64,000 nt of DNA from NCBI RefSeq assembly GCF_014198605.1, contig NZ_JACIHU010000008.1. One strand, 5' to 3'. The position numbers and the translations under genes were made by a program. The first letter of the stretch is position 1. Each line of letters begins with the position of its first letter. Below the pieces are notes generated by a model. The model did not search any database. It was not told the origin of the DNA and was given only the letters and a program-made list of their open reading frames with translations. Below, in pieces: positions 17,465-26,131 of the stretch. The DNA comes from Rhizobium etli_C (lineage in GTDB: Bacteria > Pseudomonadota > Alphaproteobacteria > Rhizobiales > Rhizobiaceae).

Positions 17465-18544
17465 TCAGTACACTTGCACACCGCGCCGCTCCAACGCCTC
17501 GAAGATATCTTGCGTCGCCGGGTTCGGGGAAAAGCGGCCCGCCTCTTTGAGCGCCGGCAGATCGAGCAATGCATGGACGTTTTCGGACGGGACGTTGATG
17601 CTGACCCGCTCGAGCTTCTTGAGCGGAACGAGAGCACGAATATCGACCTTGTCAATCATGGAGTTGACCGAAAAGTCTTTCAGGTTGGGGCAGAAACGGA
17701 TTCCGGACAGATCCTTCACATCGAAGGCGTTTTCTTCGCCGCCCCAAAAATACCAGGCAAACGGATAGATCGCCGCGCCGCCATCGAGCTCAATATCCTC
17801 GACGGAGGCCAGCAGTTCCTCGGTCAGGGGATAACAGAGCAGATAATCCAGCGCTTCCGGGATGAGTTCGTAGCCATCCTTCTCCAGATCGACCGCACGC
17901 CCGAGAACATGGGTCGCAAGCTGTTCCGGTGTGCCAAGATCAAGCAGTTTCGCATAGAGAAGCGAGGACAGCACCGCCAGCTTCAGGTTCGGATCCGAGA
18001 AAGGCGCGCCGGCAACGCCGGCCACAGCCGGGTAAGGTGGAGCGCTCGGCTCTGCATATTCAGCTTTTGGATTGAAGATGGCGATATTATAGACCTTGTC
18101 GAACGTGATGCGGACGGACAAGATGCCTTCCGGAAGTTGCTTCATGCCGAAACGAGCACCCCCGCTCGTCGCGCTTTCCTCACCGATCTCCATATCCGGC
18201 ACTGTGGCGCGGAGGTCCGCCAGCGATATCGCCATGGGAATGCCGGCGATAGTCTGCATGAAGCGGGAATTGAAATCGATCCTGCCGATCAGCCCTTGTC
18301 GATCGATCCTCACGATAACGCCATGCGTGTTTTCGAGAATGTCGACTACGCCGCCCTTATGCGGCGCCGGCGTGCGCCAGGCAGAGCCCATCGCCTTTTC
18401 GACCGCCGACATCGGCATACCGGGCCGTAGTGCCGCAAGCGCGGCAACATCAACCGGTTCCTTCGACGCCGCCATGCCTTCACCTCCTGCTGCCAGAGAC
18501 AGTGCAAGTACACCCGCGCCAATCAGGAATTCCCGCTTTTGCAT
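17465..18544 (-). CDS. Secreted protein of unknown function (DUF6892-like C-terminal half)
   Basis: 359 residues. The N-terminus (MQKREFLIGAGVLALSLAAG) is a signal sequence with an AMAASK-type cleavage region. Residues about 30-170 form a first domain beginning LAALRPGMPMSAVEKAMG, a pattern seen in small periplasmic lipoprotein-like domains. Residues about 185-359 (DPNLKLAVLSSLLYAKLLDL onward, including AWYFWGGEENAFDV) resemble the DUF6892 type, with leucine-rich-like strands in CPNLKDFSV. No catalytic motif is evident. It stands alone, with a dnaE2 relic directly downstream. The DUF name is from memory of the family pattern and is tentative. Confidence 0.7.
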   Translation of the reverse strand: MQKREFLIGAGVLALSLAAGGEGMAASKEPVDVAALAALRPGMPMSAVEKAMGSAWRTPAPHKGGVVDILENTHGVIVRIDRQGLIGRIDFNSRFMQTIAGIPMAISLADLRATVPDMEIGEESATSGGARFGMKQLPEGILSVRITFDKVYNIAIFNPKAEYAEPSAPPYPAVAGVAGAPFSDPNLKLAVLSSLLYAKLLDLGTPEQLATHVLGRAVDLEKDGYELIPEALDYLLCYPLTEELLASVEDIELDGGAAIYPFAWYFWGGEENAFDVKDLSGIRFCPNLKDFSVNSMIDKVDIRALVPLKKLERVSINVPSENVHALLDLPALKEAGRFSPNPATQDIFEALERRGVQVY

Positions 18545-18852
18545 GAACCTCGCCTCCCGCCGAGCAGACAGTGTTTGTGCCGGAGGTTCCTACCGGCTCC
18601 CTCAATTTTTCGAAAGCAGTGCAGTCTCACTTAGCTGGACTTAACGGGGTGGAGCAATGCTGAGCCGGAAAAAAGCCCGACGAGCAGAGCCAGCATCGGA
18701 ATGGCGATGATATCGACAGCCCGTGTAGGAGCGCCATATTACGTCGCCATAAGTGAGAGCCTGCGGGAGCGTTCGCGGTCGATCTTAAACCCTCAGACAA
18801 GACGACCAAGCTCGTACCGGTGGCAGGCAACTATGGGGAACTGGCAGTTGAC
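18545..18852. other. Intergenic stretch without a supportable gene
   Basis: About 300 bases between two divergent genes. A short leftward frame reads LALLVGLFSGSALLHPVKSS and stops near 18630; it looks like the end of a membrane protein but has no start or body, so it is not annotated as a gene. Promoters for the flanking genes presumably lie here but none was clear. Confidence 0.4.
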
Positions 18853-19896
18853 ATGAAGACGCGACACTGGGATCGCAGGGGAGACGGCGGGCTCACCTTT
18901 ACGGAACTCGGGTTTGGCACGGCGCCGCTCGGCAATCTCTATCGAGCAATCACCGATGACGCGGCGGCAGCCGTATTGGATGCAGCCTGGCGATACGGCA
19001 TCCGCTACTTCGACACCGCGCCGCTCTACGGGCTTGGCCTCGCGGAAAGGCGGGTCGGCCGTTTCCTTGCGACGAAAAAGCGCGAAGACTTCGTGGTGTC
19101 GACAAAAGTCGGCCGGATCATGAAGGTCTGCCGGCCCGAACAGCGGACCGGCATCGGCAAATTCTTCGATACTCCCAGTCGCCGGGAAGTTTTCGACTAC
19201 AGCTACGATGGCGTCATGCGATCGTTTGAAGCCTCTTTCGAGCGTACCGGTCTGGACAGCTTCGATATTCTGTTCGTACACGATCTGGATGTCTTCAATC
19301 ACGGCACGCAAGCAGCCTGCGACCACTATGTCGGGCAATTCATGGCCGGTGGATACCAGGCAATGATCTCGCTGCGCGACCAGGGAGTCGTTAAGGCGAT
19401 CGGTGGCGGTATAAACGAGTGGGAGATGTGCCAGGCGCTTGCCGAACGGGGGGATTTCGATCTGTTCCTGCTTGCCGGACGCTATACTCTGCTTGAGCAG
19501 GAGGCGTTGGAAACCTTTCTCCCCATGTGCGAAGCCCGCGATATCGGCATAGTGCTTGGCGGCCCTTATAATTCCGGCATCCTGGCGACGGGGCCGATTG
19601 CTGCCGCACAATACAATTACTCCGACGCCCCTTCCGAGATCGCCGACAAGGTCCGGCGAATTGAGCAGGTCTGCCGGAAACACGACGTTGCGCTGGCAGA
19701 CGCGGCGCTCAACTTTCCGCTCTTCCATCCGGCTGTCGTTTCCGTCATCCCCGGTGGCCAATCGGTCGATCAAGTGGCGTCAAACATCCGCGGGCGCAGC
19801 ACACCTATCCCTTGCGCCCTGTGGGAGGACCTGAAATTGTTTGGCTTGATGCGCGCCGACGCGCCCGTCTGCGAGGGATCGAACAAAACGCGCTGA
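18853..19896 (+). CDS. Aldo/keto reductase (D-threo-aldose / L-fucose dehydrogenase type)
   Basis: 347 residues from the ATG at 18853; an in-frame GTG at 18820 would add 11 residues unlike the family. The catalytic tetrad of aldo/keto reductases is present: Asp and Tyr in FDTAPLYGLG, Lys in VVSTKVGR and His in ILFVHDLD. The family members most similar in pattern oxidise D-threo-aldoses or L-fucose to lactones with NAD(P). The C-terminal cofactor region contains VVSVIPGGQSVDQVASN. It is flanked by unrelated genes, so its pathway is not shown. An alternative role as a general sugar-alcohol reductase is possible. Confidence 0.87.
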   Translation: MKTRHWDRRGDGGLTFTELGFGTAPLGNLYRAITDDAAAAVLDAAWRYGIRYFDTAPLYGLGLAERRVGRFLATKKREDFVVSTKVGRIMKVCRPEQRTGIGKFFDTPSRREVFDYSYDGVMRSFEASFERTGLDSFDILFVHDLDVFNHGTQAACDHYVGQFMAGGYQAMISLRDQGVVKAIGGGINEWEMCQALAERGDFDLFLLAGRYTLLEQEALETFLPMCEARDIGIVLGGPYNSGILATGPIAAAQYNYSDAPSEIADKVRRIEQVCRKHDVALADAALNFPLFHPAVVSVIPGGQSVDQVASNIRGRSTPIPCALWEDLKLFGLMRADAPVCEGSNKTR

Positions 19897-20020
19897 CCTA
19901 TCTGCCCCTGACGTCGGACCGCAAATCTTTCAAATGGAGGTCCGTTTGCTTTGCCGCCGGCAAGGTCATATTTTGCGGCATGGCACCGACCATGTTCGCC
20001 CGATGGCCGCGCCGGCCTTT

Positions 20021-20584
20021 TCAGCGGCTGAAGCCGTTCAGCGCCTCGGCGAGCCGCAGCCAAAGATCGTGCGGCGGCGACGGAACCGGCCGCGAATCGT
20101 CGCCGGAGGGCCAGAGCCCGGTCTCACTTGGCCCAACCGCCGCCAGCATTCGCCGGAATTTTGACGCTTTGCTCGTAAAACGCTCCGCGCCCTGTTCTCC
20201 GAGCACGGTGCGGACTGTCGCCATGGCCGGATTGAAGTTCTTCTGCAGCGGTCCAAATGCGCCGCGGTGCTTGTCCCGCATGGCGCGATGGAGATCGCCT
20301 TGGGCGAGAGCGGCCATCGCATCGTTGAAATCAGCGAGGTTATTGCCAATCGACGACATCAGTTCATTAAGCATCGTCGCCGAACGCCTGAAATTCGGGT
20401 CCGTATAGTCGGCATTCATTCGCCGCGTCAGATCGCCGTTCATGGCGGCATCGGCGAATGCCGCGATGTCAGCGCAGAATCGGGCCTTCTGATCCTCGAG
20501 GTCCACCGCCCTGTCGGGATCGCGAGGATCTCGGCCTTGATGCGTCGTGTTCGGTCCGGAGCCGTTCATTGTCTCGACCAGCAC
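20021..20584 (-). pseudogene. Truncated methyl-accepting chemotaxis protein (HAMP region only)
   Basis: An open frame of 187 residues contains two HAMP-like segments of rhizobial chemoreceptors, AAMNGDLTRRMNADY and AALAQGDLHRAMRDK, followed by NFNPAMATVRTVLGEQGAER, where the signalling coiled coil normally begins. The frame then runs into unrelated residues (about 140 onward) and the methylation helices and signalling tip are missing. No membrane segments or ligand domain precede it. It is the decayed middle of a receptor gene and is unlikely to signal. Confidence 0.7.
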
Positions 20585-20908
20585 CAGCCTTAGCGCAACA
20601 CGCCGCCGTCATCGGACTCGTGACGGATCAAGAGAGCAGCAATGCCATGCACCATATTCTATTCCCCGCTGACCACTTGCGCCGCTGCCGCTCATGAGTG
20701 CGCCGGCGCCAGCTTTGCCAAAAGCAGGACCATCCAAGGCAGCAACGCTTTAAAAAAGCCCTTCCTCGCCTCTACTACAGGATATTTGCCGCGCAGAACG
20801 GACAGCATCAGCGTTTTTTGACCATCACCCGGCAGCCTGCAGCCATGGCGTCGGATCATCGCCGACGGTTCGATGCGCAGCCTGGACCACCATCCCGGTC
20901 AGTTCCTC
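20585..20908. other. Intergenic stretch without a supportable gene
   Basis: About 320 bases between the chemoreceptor remnant and a secreted unknown. Open frames on the plus strand have no recognisable product. It probably contains the decayed 5' part of the receptor gene, but no convincing fragment was found. Confidence 0.4.
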
Positions 20909-21748
20909 CTAATCGATCCGCTTCAGGTCTTTGGGAACGCCATATCCCGATCCGTCGTACCGCAGCCGGTGTTTGCGGGTCGTCGTCTTATCTTCGCTGT
21001 TGCAACCATTATCCGTTCCGACCCTATTGACGGATGTCGTCGTTTTCTCGGTGACAAGGATGTCGGCAATCGTGTCTTTCGCCGACGGAACCATCGAAAG
21101 CGTGCGCGAGGTTTCGCTAAACTCACCGGCGCAGACGGTATCCCATTCTCCGCGACTTTCGCCGACGACAATGTTGTCGAGAACCGCCTTCAGCCCATCA
21201 CCTTCGATCGCGAAGAGCCATAAGGTCGTTTCACCAAATGGATTGGCGCGCGAGCTGCCTTCCCGCGAAACACGCAGGCCGAAAGCCGTTCTCTTCGGAG
21301 CGAGCTGATAGCGTGCGGTATCGAAGGCGACGCTTCGTACACGAAAGGCGTCGTCGGACATAAGGCCGTCAAGACGCAGTCGCTGCCTTACCTGCAGGTT
21401 GGTGCTGTCGACGACGAGCAGTTCGATATCCCCTTCGTTTTCCGAATCCGACTGCTCCGTCATCAACGGAACCGCAATCAGCGTCAGCTGGGGCTGAGCC
21501 GGCCAAACCCGGCAGATCACCGCATGCGGATCGCCATCAACACTGTCGCCCTTGGATAGCGTGATGGTTGCCCCCTCGAACAGAAGAGTACCATCGTCGG
21601 CATTTGTCGCGCTCGGATAGGCGCGCCGAATGATGTCTGCCGCACGGCCGGCGCATTCATTTTGCCCCGCCAATGCCGCCGGAGCGCCGAGCCCGATCAG
21701 GACGATCGGTGCGAAGAACAAGGTTCGGACGTTCGAAAACCGCTTCAT
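20909..21748 (-). CDS. Secreted protein of unknown function
   Basis: 279 residues from the ATG at 21748, chosen because GAGGAT lies five bases upstream and because it places a signal peptide at the N-terminus (core LFFAPIVLIGLGAPAALAGQ, cleavage probably after ALA). The mature protein is mostly predicted strands with several cysteines: one near the start (NECAG), VICRVWP, DTVCAGEF and DNGCNSED, suggesting disulfide bonds in the periplasm. No family was recognised. It lies next to the T6SS cargo region, but nothing links it to secretion. Confidence 0.65.
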   Translation of the reverse strand: MKRFSNVRTLFFAPIVLIGLGAPAALAGQNECAGRAADIIRRAYPSATNADDGTLLFEGATITLSKGDSVDGDPHAVICRVWPAQPQLTLIAVPLMTEQSDSENEGDIELLVVDSTNLQVRQRLRLDGLMSDDAFRVRSVAFDTARYQLAPKRTAFGLRVSREGSSRANPFGETTLWLFAIEGDGLKAVLDNIVVGESRGEWDTVCAGEFSETSRTLSMVPSAKDTIADILVTEKTTTSVNRVGTDNGCNSEDKTTTRKHRLRYDGSGYGVPKDLKRID

Positions 21749-21839
21749 ATTGATCCTCAGCAAACCGGCCATGCAAAATTAGGCGCCGCCGAGGACCTTC
21801 GGCAGCGGGCTTCTTCCTTGCGGTGGGCGTAGAAAGTCT

Positions 21840-22853
21840 TCAGTACGCAGCATTGTCGCCATGCTGATAGAATGTGAAGGTGTTGCCGTCGTAGCGGAAC
21901 GCATGACGGCTGGTCGCTATCCACAAAGCGTTATCAGACACGCTGTCGAGGCCAATGACCTGGGTCTTGCCGTCTAGCTTTTCGCCCGTAAGCAGCCTCA
22001 CGCGAGAGCCTTCGAGCACATAAAGACCGTGCAAGGTGCCTAAGTAGATCCTCCCTTGGAAGCTGCGGACCGACCAGATGTAATCACCGGGGAAAAACTC
22101 CCCCAAACTGCGGAAACCAGCACGGGCATTGCCTATCAAAACAGTGCCGTCTTCGCCCACGACCAGCACTTCGTCTGCTGAGATGCAATGCATGGCGGTC
22201 AGGATGGCATCTGTTTTGGTATCGATCTTCGCCCAGGCCTTTCCGTCGTAGTGAAAGAGGTTCCCACCATTGCCGCAAACGTAGATATCCGTCTCGTTCG
22301 CGCCATCAATATCATTGAAATTAGGCGCTTGCCGCATCGACTGCGTAAACTGGCGCAGCATGTCATCGGAAACGGATGCCGCATCTGGAAACGGCAGGCT
22401 CAGGGCATTTTTGCCGAGTTCCGCCAGTTCCCTGTCGATCGGCGTCCAACCAATCGCGTCGCGCCGATAGACCTGTCCGTAATTGCCGCAGACAACCAAG
22501 GTCGAGCCTATTTCTCTGATCCGCGTCACCGCGCCGAGAGCCCGCTTTCCCATCAGGCCTGCGCCGGAGATTTTTTCATAGATCTCCTCCACAGAGTTCG
22601 CGATCTCGATGTCGCCTTCCCCCGTCAGAGCGCAGGCTGCGCGTCTCATCCCTTCCCGCTGCCGACGCAGACATAGCGACACCACCTGCTCGTTGGGCCA
22701 ATCCCGATAGTGCCATACCTCCTCCGTTTCCGGGCACAGGTAGTAAAGGCGCGTAAATTCCGCATCCTGCGGCAGTTCGTCAGGGATCGTCGCGATAAAG
22801 AAGATGTCGTCGGCTGCGGCACAAGCGACAACAAATTTGACGGGTACGACCAT
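21840..22853 (-). CDS. Beta-propeller-like protein of the T6SS cargo region, candidate immunity protein (copy A)
   Basis: 337 residues with a strong AAGGAG site before the ATG. Repeated short motifs of the kind GNYGQVYRRDAIGW, GNGGNLFHYDGKAW, GEDGTVLIGNAR and LGTLHGLYVLEG are spaced about 40-50 residues apart, as in beta-propellers of the Ycf48/WD type. It is about the same length as the protein encoded at 22987-24012 and shares its motif order. Fragments of both genes recur at 24278-24380 and 24997-25612. Position at the end of an Rhs/toxin gene string and duplication suggest an immunity role, but no direct evidence of that is in the sequence. Confidence 0.65.
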   Translation of the reverse strand: MVVPVKFVVACAAADDIFFIATIPDELPQDAEFTRLYYLCPETEEVWHYRDWPNEQVVSLCLRRQREGMRRAACALTGEGDIEIANSVEEIYEKISGAGLMGKRALGAVTRIREIGSTLVVCGNYGQVYRRDAIGWTPIDRELAELGKNALSLPFPDAASVSDDMLRQFTQSMRQAPNFNDIDGANETDIYVCGNGGNLFHYDGKAWAKIDTKTDAILTAMHCISADEVLVVGEDGTVLIGNARAGFRSLGEFFPGDYIWSVRSFQGRIYLGTLHGLYVLEGSRVRLLTGEKLDGKTQVIGLDSVSDNALWIATSRHAFRYDGNTFTFYQHGDNAAY

Positions 22854-22986
22854 AATTTCTCCTTAGAGCGAACCGGCACTCCGGACTTGCCGGCGCCTGT
22901 GCCGAGACTGTTGGGATCGACGTTGATCTTGCCGGGGCCGGTGCCGAAACCCGATGCCGAATTCCTCGGTCTATGAGGTGTAGGCG

Positions 22987-24012
22987 CTATCGCCCTCTAT
23001 TGTCCGGAAGTTCAATCTTTTCAGCCTTCACACCATCGTAGCGGAAAACATGCCGATCGCCGATGAGCCAGAGGCACTCATCTGTGACGCTATCTATCTG
23101 CTGAATGACGGTTTTGTCGTCCAGTCCCGCTGATGCATCGCTTACAACCTCAAATTTACTGCCGTTAAATTTCCTAAGCCCGGCCGTCGTACCGACATAG
23201 ATCTCGCCACGAAACTCCCGAACCGAATAAAACGTGATCGCAGCATTGGATTCGTACGCCACGGCAAAACCGCTTCGAGCATTGCCAATCAAAAGCGTCT
23301 GATAGTAGCCGACGATCAGCACCCGGTCGTGGCTGACGCAATGAATATCAACCAAATGTTCGCCTGTCGGAGAAGAAAGCAAAGCGAGATGAGAGCCGTC
23401 AAAATATCCGATTAAGCCCCTGAGGCCGCATACATAGACATCACGTTCAGACGAGCCATCGACCCGCGTGAAGTCGGGACTTTCCTTTCCGAGAGCAATT
23501 CTGTCCTCTGCGCCGCGGGGGTCTTCGCCGGCGAATTCGCCGATACCGAGTTCCTTTCGCATTCTGCGCTCGGACTTGTCGCGCAATCCTCCATCGACGG
23601 CCTCCCAACCGTTAGTCGAGCGCCTATAAAGTTGGCCACCGAGACCGCATGCGAAAAGGATTTCGCCTGCTTCCTGAATGCTGCGCAGGGAGCCGTAGGC
23701 ATTTTTCCTCGGATCGACGTCTTCGCTCAGGTGCTCAGTCGAGTTTAAAATTTCCACACGGCCTTCTTCGGAAAGGAAGCAGCCAGCTCGCAAGACCACT
23801 CCGAGAGGGCGGCGCAGACAGGCTGAAACAACGGTTTCCCCGGCCCAATCCTGATAGGTGAAGCGGGTCTGGCTGTCGAGGTTGAGGTAGAAAATTCGGG
23901 TCACCGGATTGTCTAAGCCGGACGTCTCGTCCGGAAAGCCGACAATGATCAAAAAGCGACTCGAGACCGCAAATCCATTGCCGAGCGAGACCGACGCACC
24001 TGGAGTCGACAT
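22987..24012 (-). CDS. Beta-propeller-like protein of the T6SS cargo region, candidate immunity protein (copy B)
   Basis: 341 residues, paralogous to copy A: the same blade motifs appear as GLGGQLYRRSTNGWEAVD, GLRGLIGYFDGSHLAL, RVLIVGYYQTLLIGNARSGF and VGTTAGLRKFNGSKFEVV, and it ends with the same RHVFRYDG segment. It lies 133 bases upstream of copy A on the same strand, with an AAGGAAAT site. The intervening DNA encodes a glycine-rich tail (GTGPGKINVDPNSLG) with no start, probably the end of a lost protein. The first 41 codons and upstream sequence are duplicated at 25490-25704. Confidence 0.65.
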   Translation of the reverse strand: MSTPGASVSLGNGFAVSSRFLIIVGFPDETSGLDNPVTRIFYLNLDSQTRFTYQDWAGETVVSACLRRPLGVVLRAGCFLSEEGRVEILNSTEHLSEDVDPRKNAYGSLRSIQEAGEILFACGLGGQLYRRSTNGWEAVDGGLRDKSERRMRKELGIGEFAGEDPRGAEDRIALGKESPDFTRVDGSSERDVYVCGLRGLIGYFDGSHLALLSSPTGEHLVDIHCVSHDRVLIVGYYQTLLIGNARSGFAVAYESNAAITFYSVREFRGEIYVGTTAGLRKFNGSKFEVVSDASAGLDDKTVIQQIDSVTDECLWLIGDRHVFRYDGVKAEKIELPDNRGR

Positions 24013-24041
24013 ACTATTTCCTTACAGTCCGTGGGTTCCCA

Positions 24042-24248
24042 CTACCATTTCGGCTTGTGGCCGAATGCCATGAATCGGAAGGAGGGACGGATCATTGGGC
24101 TCTTCCCGTCACGAACGAATGGCTCGATCGTTTCAGAAAGCGGTTCGTCGTAGAGAATTTCCTTGTTGAAGGAATCTTCGACCCAGTCCCGGATGTCGCG
24201 CTTCTCTTGGTTCAGATTTGCCTCAATCGTGTGCTCGACCACTGGCAT
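24042..24248 (-). CDS. Small unknown protein, possibly the C-terminal end of a displaced toxin module
   Basis: 68 residues, acidic in the first half and ending in KSPMIRPSFRFMAFGHKPKW. Its last 20 codons recur at about 25640-25704, joined there to a different upstream sequence, which is how exchangeable C-terminal modules behave. The stop is 29 bases before the start of copy B. It could be a real small gene or the stranded end of a longer one; the purine-rich stretch before the ATG is only a weak ribosome site. Confidence 0.4.
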   Translation of the reverse strand: MPVVEHTIEANLNQEKRDIRDWVEDSFNKEILYDEPLSETIEPFVRDGKSPMIRPSFRFMAFGHKPKW

Positions 24249-24277
24249 TTTTCAATCTCTTGCAAAATCTTTCTGTC

Positions 24278-24380
24278 GCGTCGCGCCGATAGACTTGGCC
24301 GTAATTGCCGCAATCAAACAAGATCGAGCCTATTTGTCTGATGCGTGTCACGGCACCGAGGGCCCGCTTTCCCATCAGGG
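24278..24380 (-). repeat. 103-base fragment duplicated from the middle of copy A
   Basis: This stretch matches 22456-22558 with no gaps and about 12-15 mismatches. In copy A it encodes the segment around CGNYGQVYRRDA; here it has no open frame of its own and lies between two small genes. It is a relic of a further paralogue or of recombination between copies. Confidence 0.75.
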
Positions 24381-24463
24381 CGGAAACGAGGCGAAAGGAC
24401 ATCGATAAAGTTTATGAAGTTTTCTTAGCCTAATGACAGTCGCAAAGCCATTCTCAGATCGCG

Positions 24464-24967
24464 TCACACGACGATGGTCCCCTCGATTTCCTCTCTATTA
24501 AAGTGTAGCGACGTATCGCGGGCCACCTCTTCCCTGACAGGGACAGCGATCCTCTCCCACTGATCAAGCGCAATTATCTTAACCTTGGCTTTTTCAGCAA
24601 CGGCGCCAAGCGCCGCTTTGATCATCTCTAGAAAGCGATCAAGCTTGTTAGGAGCGCCGATGATCGCCTCATAGCGCAAGCGAACGTAATACTCTACCCG
24701 ATTACAGCCGGAAGGCTTGGACGCCCTGCCATACAAGAAGACGTCCGGATCATCGGCGGTAGCGGCAATCCCCTGCTGTCCGGTTAGCACCGATCCTCGC
24801 AGGCTGTCCACGTAAACGGTGATATCCAATCCCTTATGGGAGGGTATTCGCTTCGTCTCATCGAAGCCTGCCGCTGAAATAAGGCCGGAAAGTCTCACGA
24901 CCAAATTATGGGAAACCCACAATGCGGAGCTCGTGTCGGTCATGGATTGGAGGAAACCCAAATTCAT
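24464..24967 (-). CDS. Unknown protein in the T6SS cargo region
   Basis: 167 residues with no recognised domain. The middle contains FLYGRASKPSGCNRVEYYVRLR and a helical segment LDRFLEMIKAALGAVAEKAK; there is no signal peptide or membrane segment. It lies among duplicated fragments of toxin-immunity genes, so an orphan immunity protein or a small effector is possible. Codon use appears less GC-biased than in the core T6SS genes. The first ATG is taken; a second at the ninth codon is equally plausible. Confidence 0.5.
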   Translation of the reverse strand: MNLGFLQSMTDTSSALWVSHNLVVRLSGLISAAGFDETKRIPSHKGLDITVYVDSLRGSVLTGQQGIAATADDPDVFLYGRASKPSGCNRVEYYVRLRYEAIIGAPNKLDRFLEMIKAALGAVAEKAKVKIIALDQWERIAVPVREEVARDTSLHFNREEIEGTIVV

Positions 24968-24996
24968 CGATTCATCTCACGCTTACTCAGTGATGG

Positions 24997-25428
24997 TCAA
25001 TCGATATCAAGCGGCGTCCCCCTTGGGAAGGTGCCGTCGAGGCACGCCGGCGCCGTCGTCCGCTGGCCAGCAAAATAAGACAGCGAGTTGCCGGGCGGAA
25101 TGTTGCCCCCGTTTTTGACGGTTTCGATCGCGATCTGTTTTGCCTCCTCCTGCTTGGCGCATTTCTTCTTCACCCGCCCCAGACGACGAATGTTGTTCGT
25201 TACGCGGTTCGGCCCGTAGCATCGTTGCAGCCTCTGGATCTGTTGATGCAGGCATAGCGACACCACCAGCTCGTTGGGGCCAATCCTGATAGTGCCATAC
25301 CTCCTCCATTTCGGGGCACAGGTAGTAAAGGCGGGTAAATTCCGCATCCTGCGGCAGTTCGTCAGGGACCGTCGCGATAACGAAGAAGCTGCGGCACAAG
25401 CGATAACGAAATTGACGGATACGACCAT
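24997..25428 (-). pseudogene. Frameshifted, truncated duplicate of copy A fused to a different tail
   Basis: The leftward frame begins MVVSVNFVIACAAA, nearly the start of copy A, with the same AAGGAG site. A small deletion then shifts it out of frame over the region equivalent to copy A residues 15-55, whose normal sequence DELPQDAEFTRLYYLCPE is readable in another frame. A one-base insertion restores the frame at NELVVSLCL. After that comes an unrelated tail (RRLGRVKKKCAKQEEAKQ onward). The frame stays open for 143 codons, so a chimeric product could be made, but the shared part is scrambled. The DNA duplicate spans 25248-25488. Confidence 0.7.
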
Positions 25429-25486
25429 AATTTCTCCTTAGAGCGAACCGGCGCCGCCGAACTTGCCGGCGCCCGTGCCGACACTG

Positions 25487-25612
25487 TTAGAAAATTCGGG
25501 TCACGGGATTGTCTGAGCCGGACGTCTCGTCCGGAAAGCCGACAATGATCAAAAAGCGACTGGAGACCGCAAATCCATTGCCGAGCGAGACCGGCGCACC
25601 TGGAGTCGACAT
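25487..25612 (-). pseudogene. Truncated 5' copy of gene B
   Basis: The first 41 codons of gene B (MSTPGAPVSLGNGFAVSSRF onward) are repeated here, with the ribosome site, and end in a TAA created exactly at the junction with a copy of the sequence upstream of gene A. The duplicated DNA is 25490-25704, matching 23890-24104 base for base except for a handful of differences and without gaps. The rest of the gene is missing. Confidence 0.8.
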
Positions 25613-25621
25613 ACTATTTCC

Positions 25622-25951
25622 TTACAGTCCGTGGGTTCCCACTACCATTTCGGCTTGTGGCCGAATGCCATGAATCGGAAGGAGGGAGGGATCATTGGGC
25701 TCTTTCGGATCGGCTCGCTTCAGGTTGATATAGGCTAATTCATTCTGTCCCAAATCTGCCAGTTCCGTATAAGGACCGGGTACACTGGCGCCAGCATGGC
25801 GACGCATCTTGGTATAGGCATCCTCCTAGCGCGGACCGCCAACCAGAAGGGCAAAATACCGGTTGGCCGCCGTGGCCGAGCCATAAGGCGATGGCTCCCA
25901 GGCTCCATAGAGCCCCTCAAAGTCATTATCGTCGTCGATGGCCTCGGTCAT
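25622..25951 (-). pseudogene. Small cargo-region gene interrupted by an in-frame TAG
   Basis: An ATG at 25951 opens a frame of 41 codons (DNDFEGLYGAWEPSPYGSAT is typical) ending in TAG at 25826-25828. The same frame continues past the TAG for about 67 more codons: EDAYTKMRRHAGASVPGPY, then ELADLGQNELAYINLKRADP, before reaching DNA duplicated from next to gene B. The continuity of frame and character suggests one gene broken by a nonsense mutation and cut at its 3' end by recombination. A GGAGG site just after the TAG could allow re-initiation at the ATG at 25807. No family was recognised. Confidence 0.5.
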
Positions 25952-26131
25952 CTTTACTCACGAAGAGCAGGACAAGCCGCCGTCTCGGCCGCCTCTTTCC
26001 CCTTCCGGACGATGCCAGAATGCTTACAAGCCTGACCGGAAGGCTGACAATGGTGTGACGGAAACCATCGCCCAAAGCCTTCTGGTGTTGAACAAAGTCT
26101 AACTGTAAGCCCGTATACGACAGCGATCACT

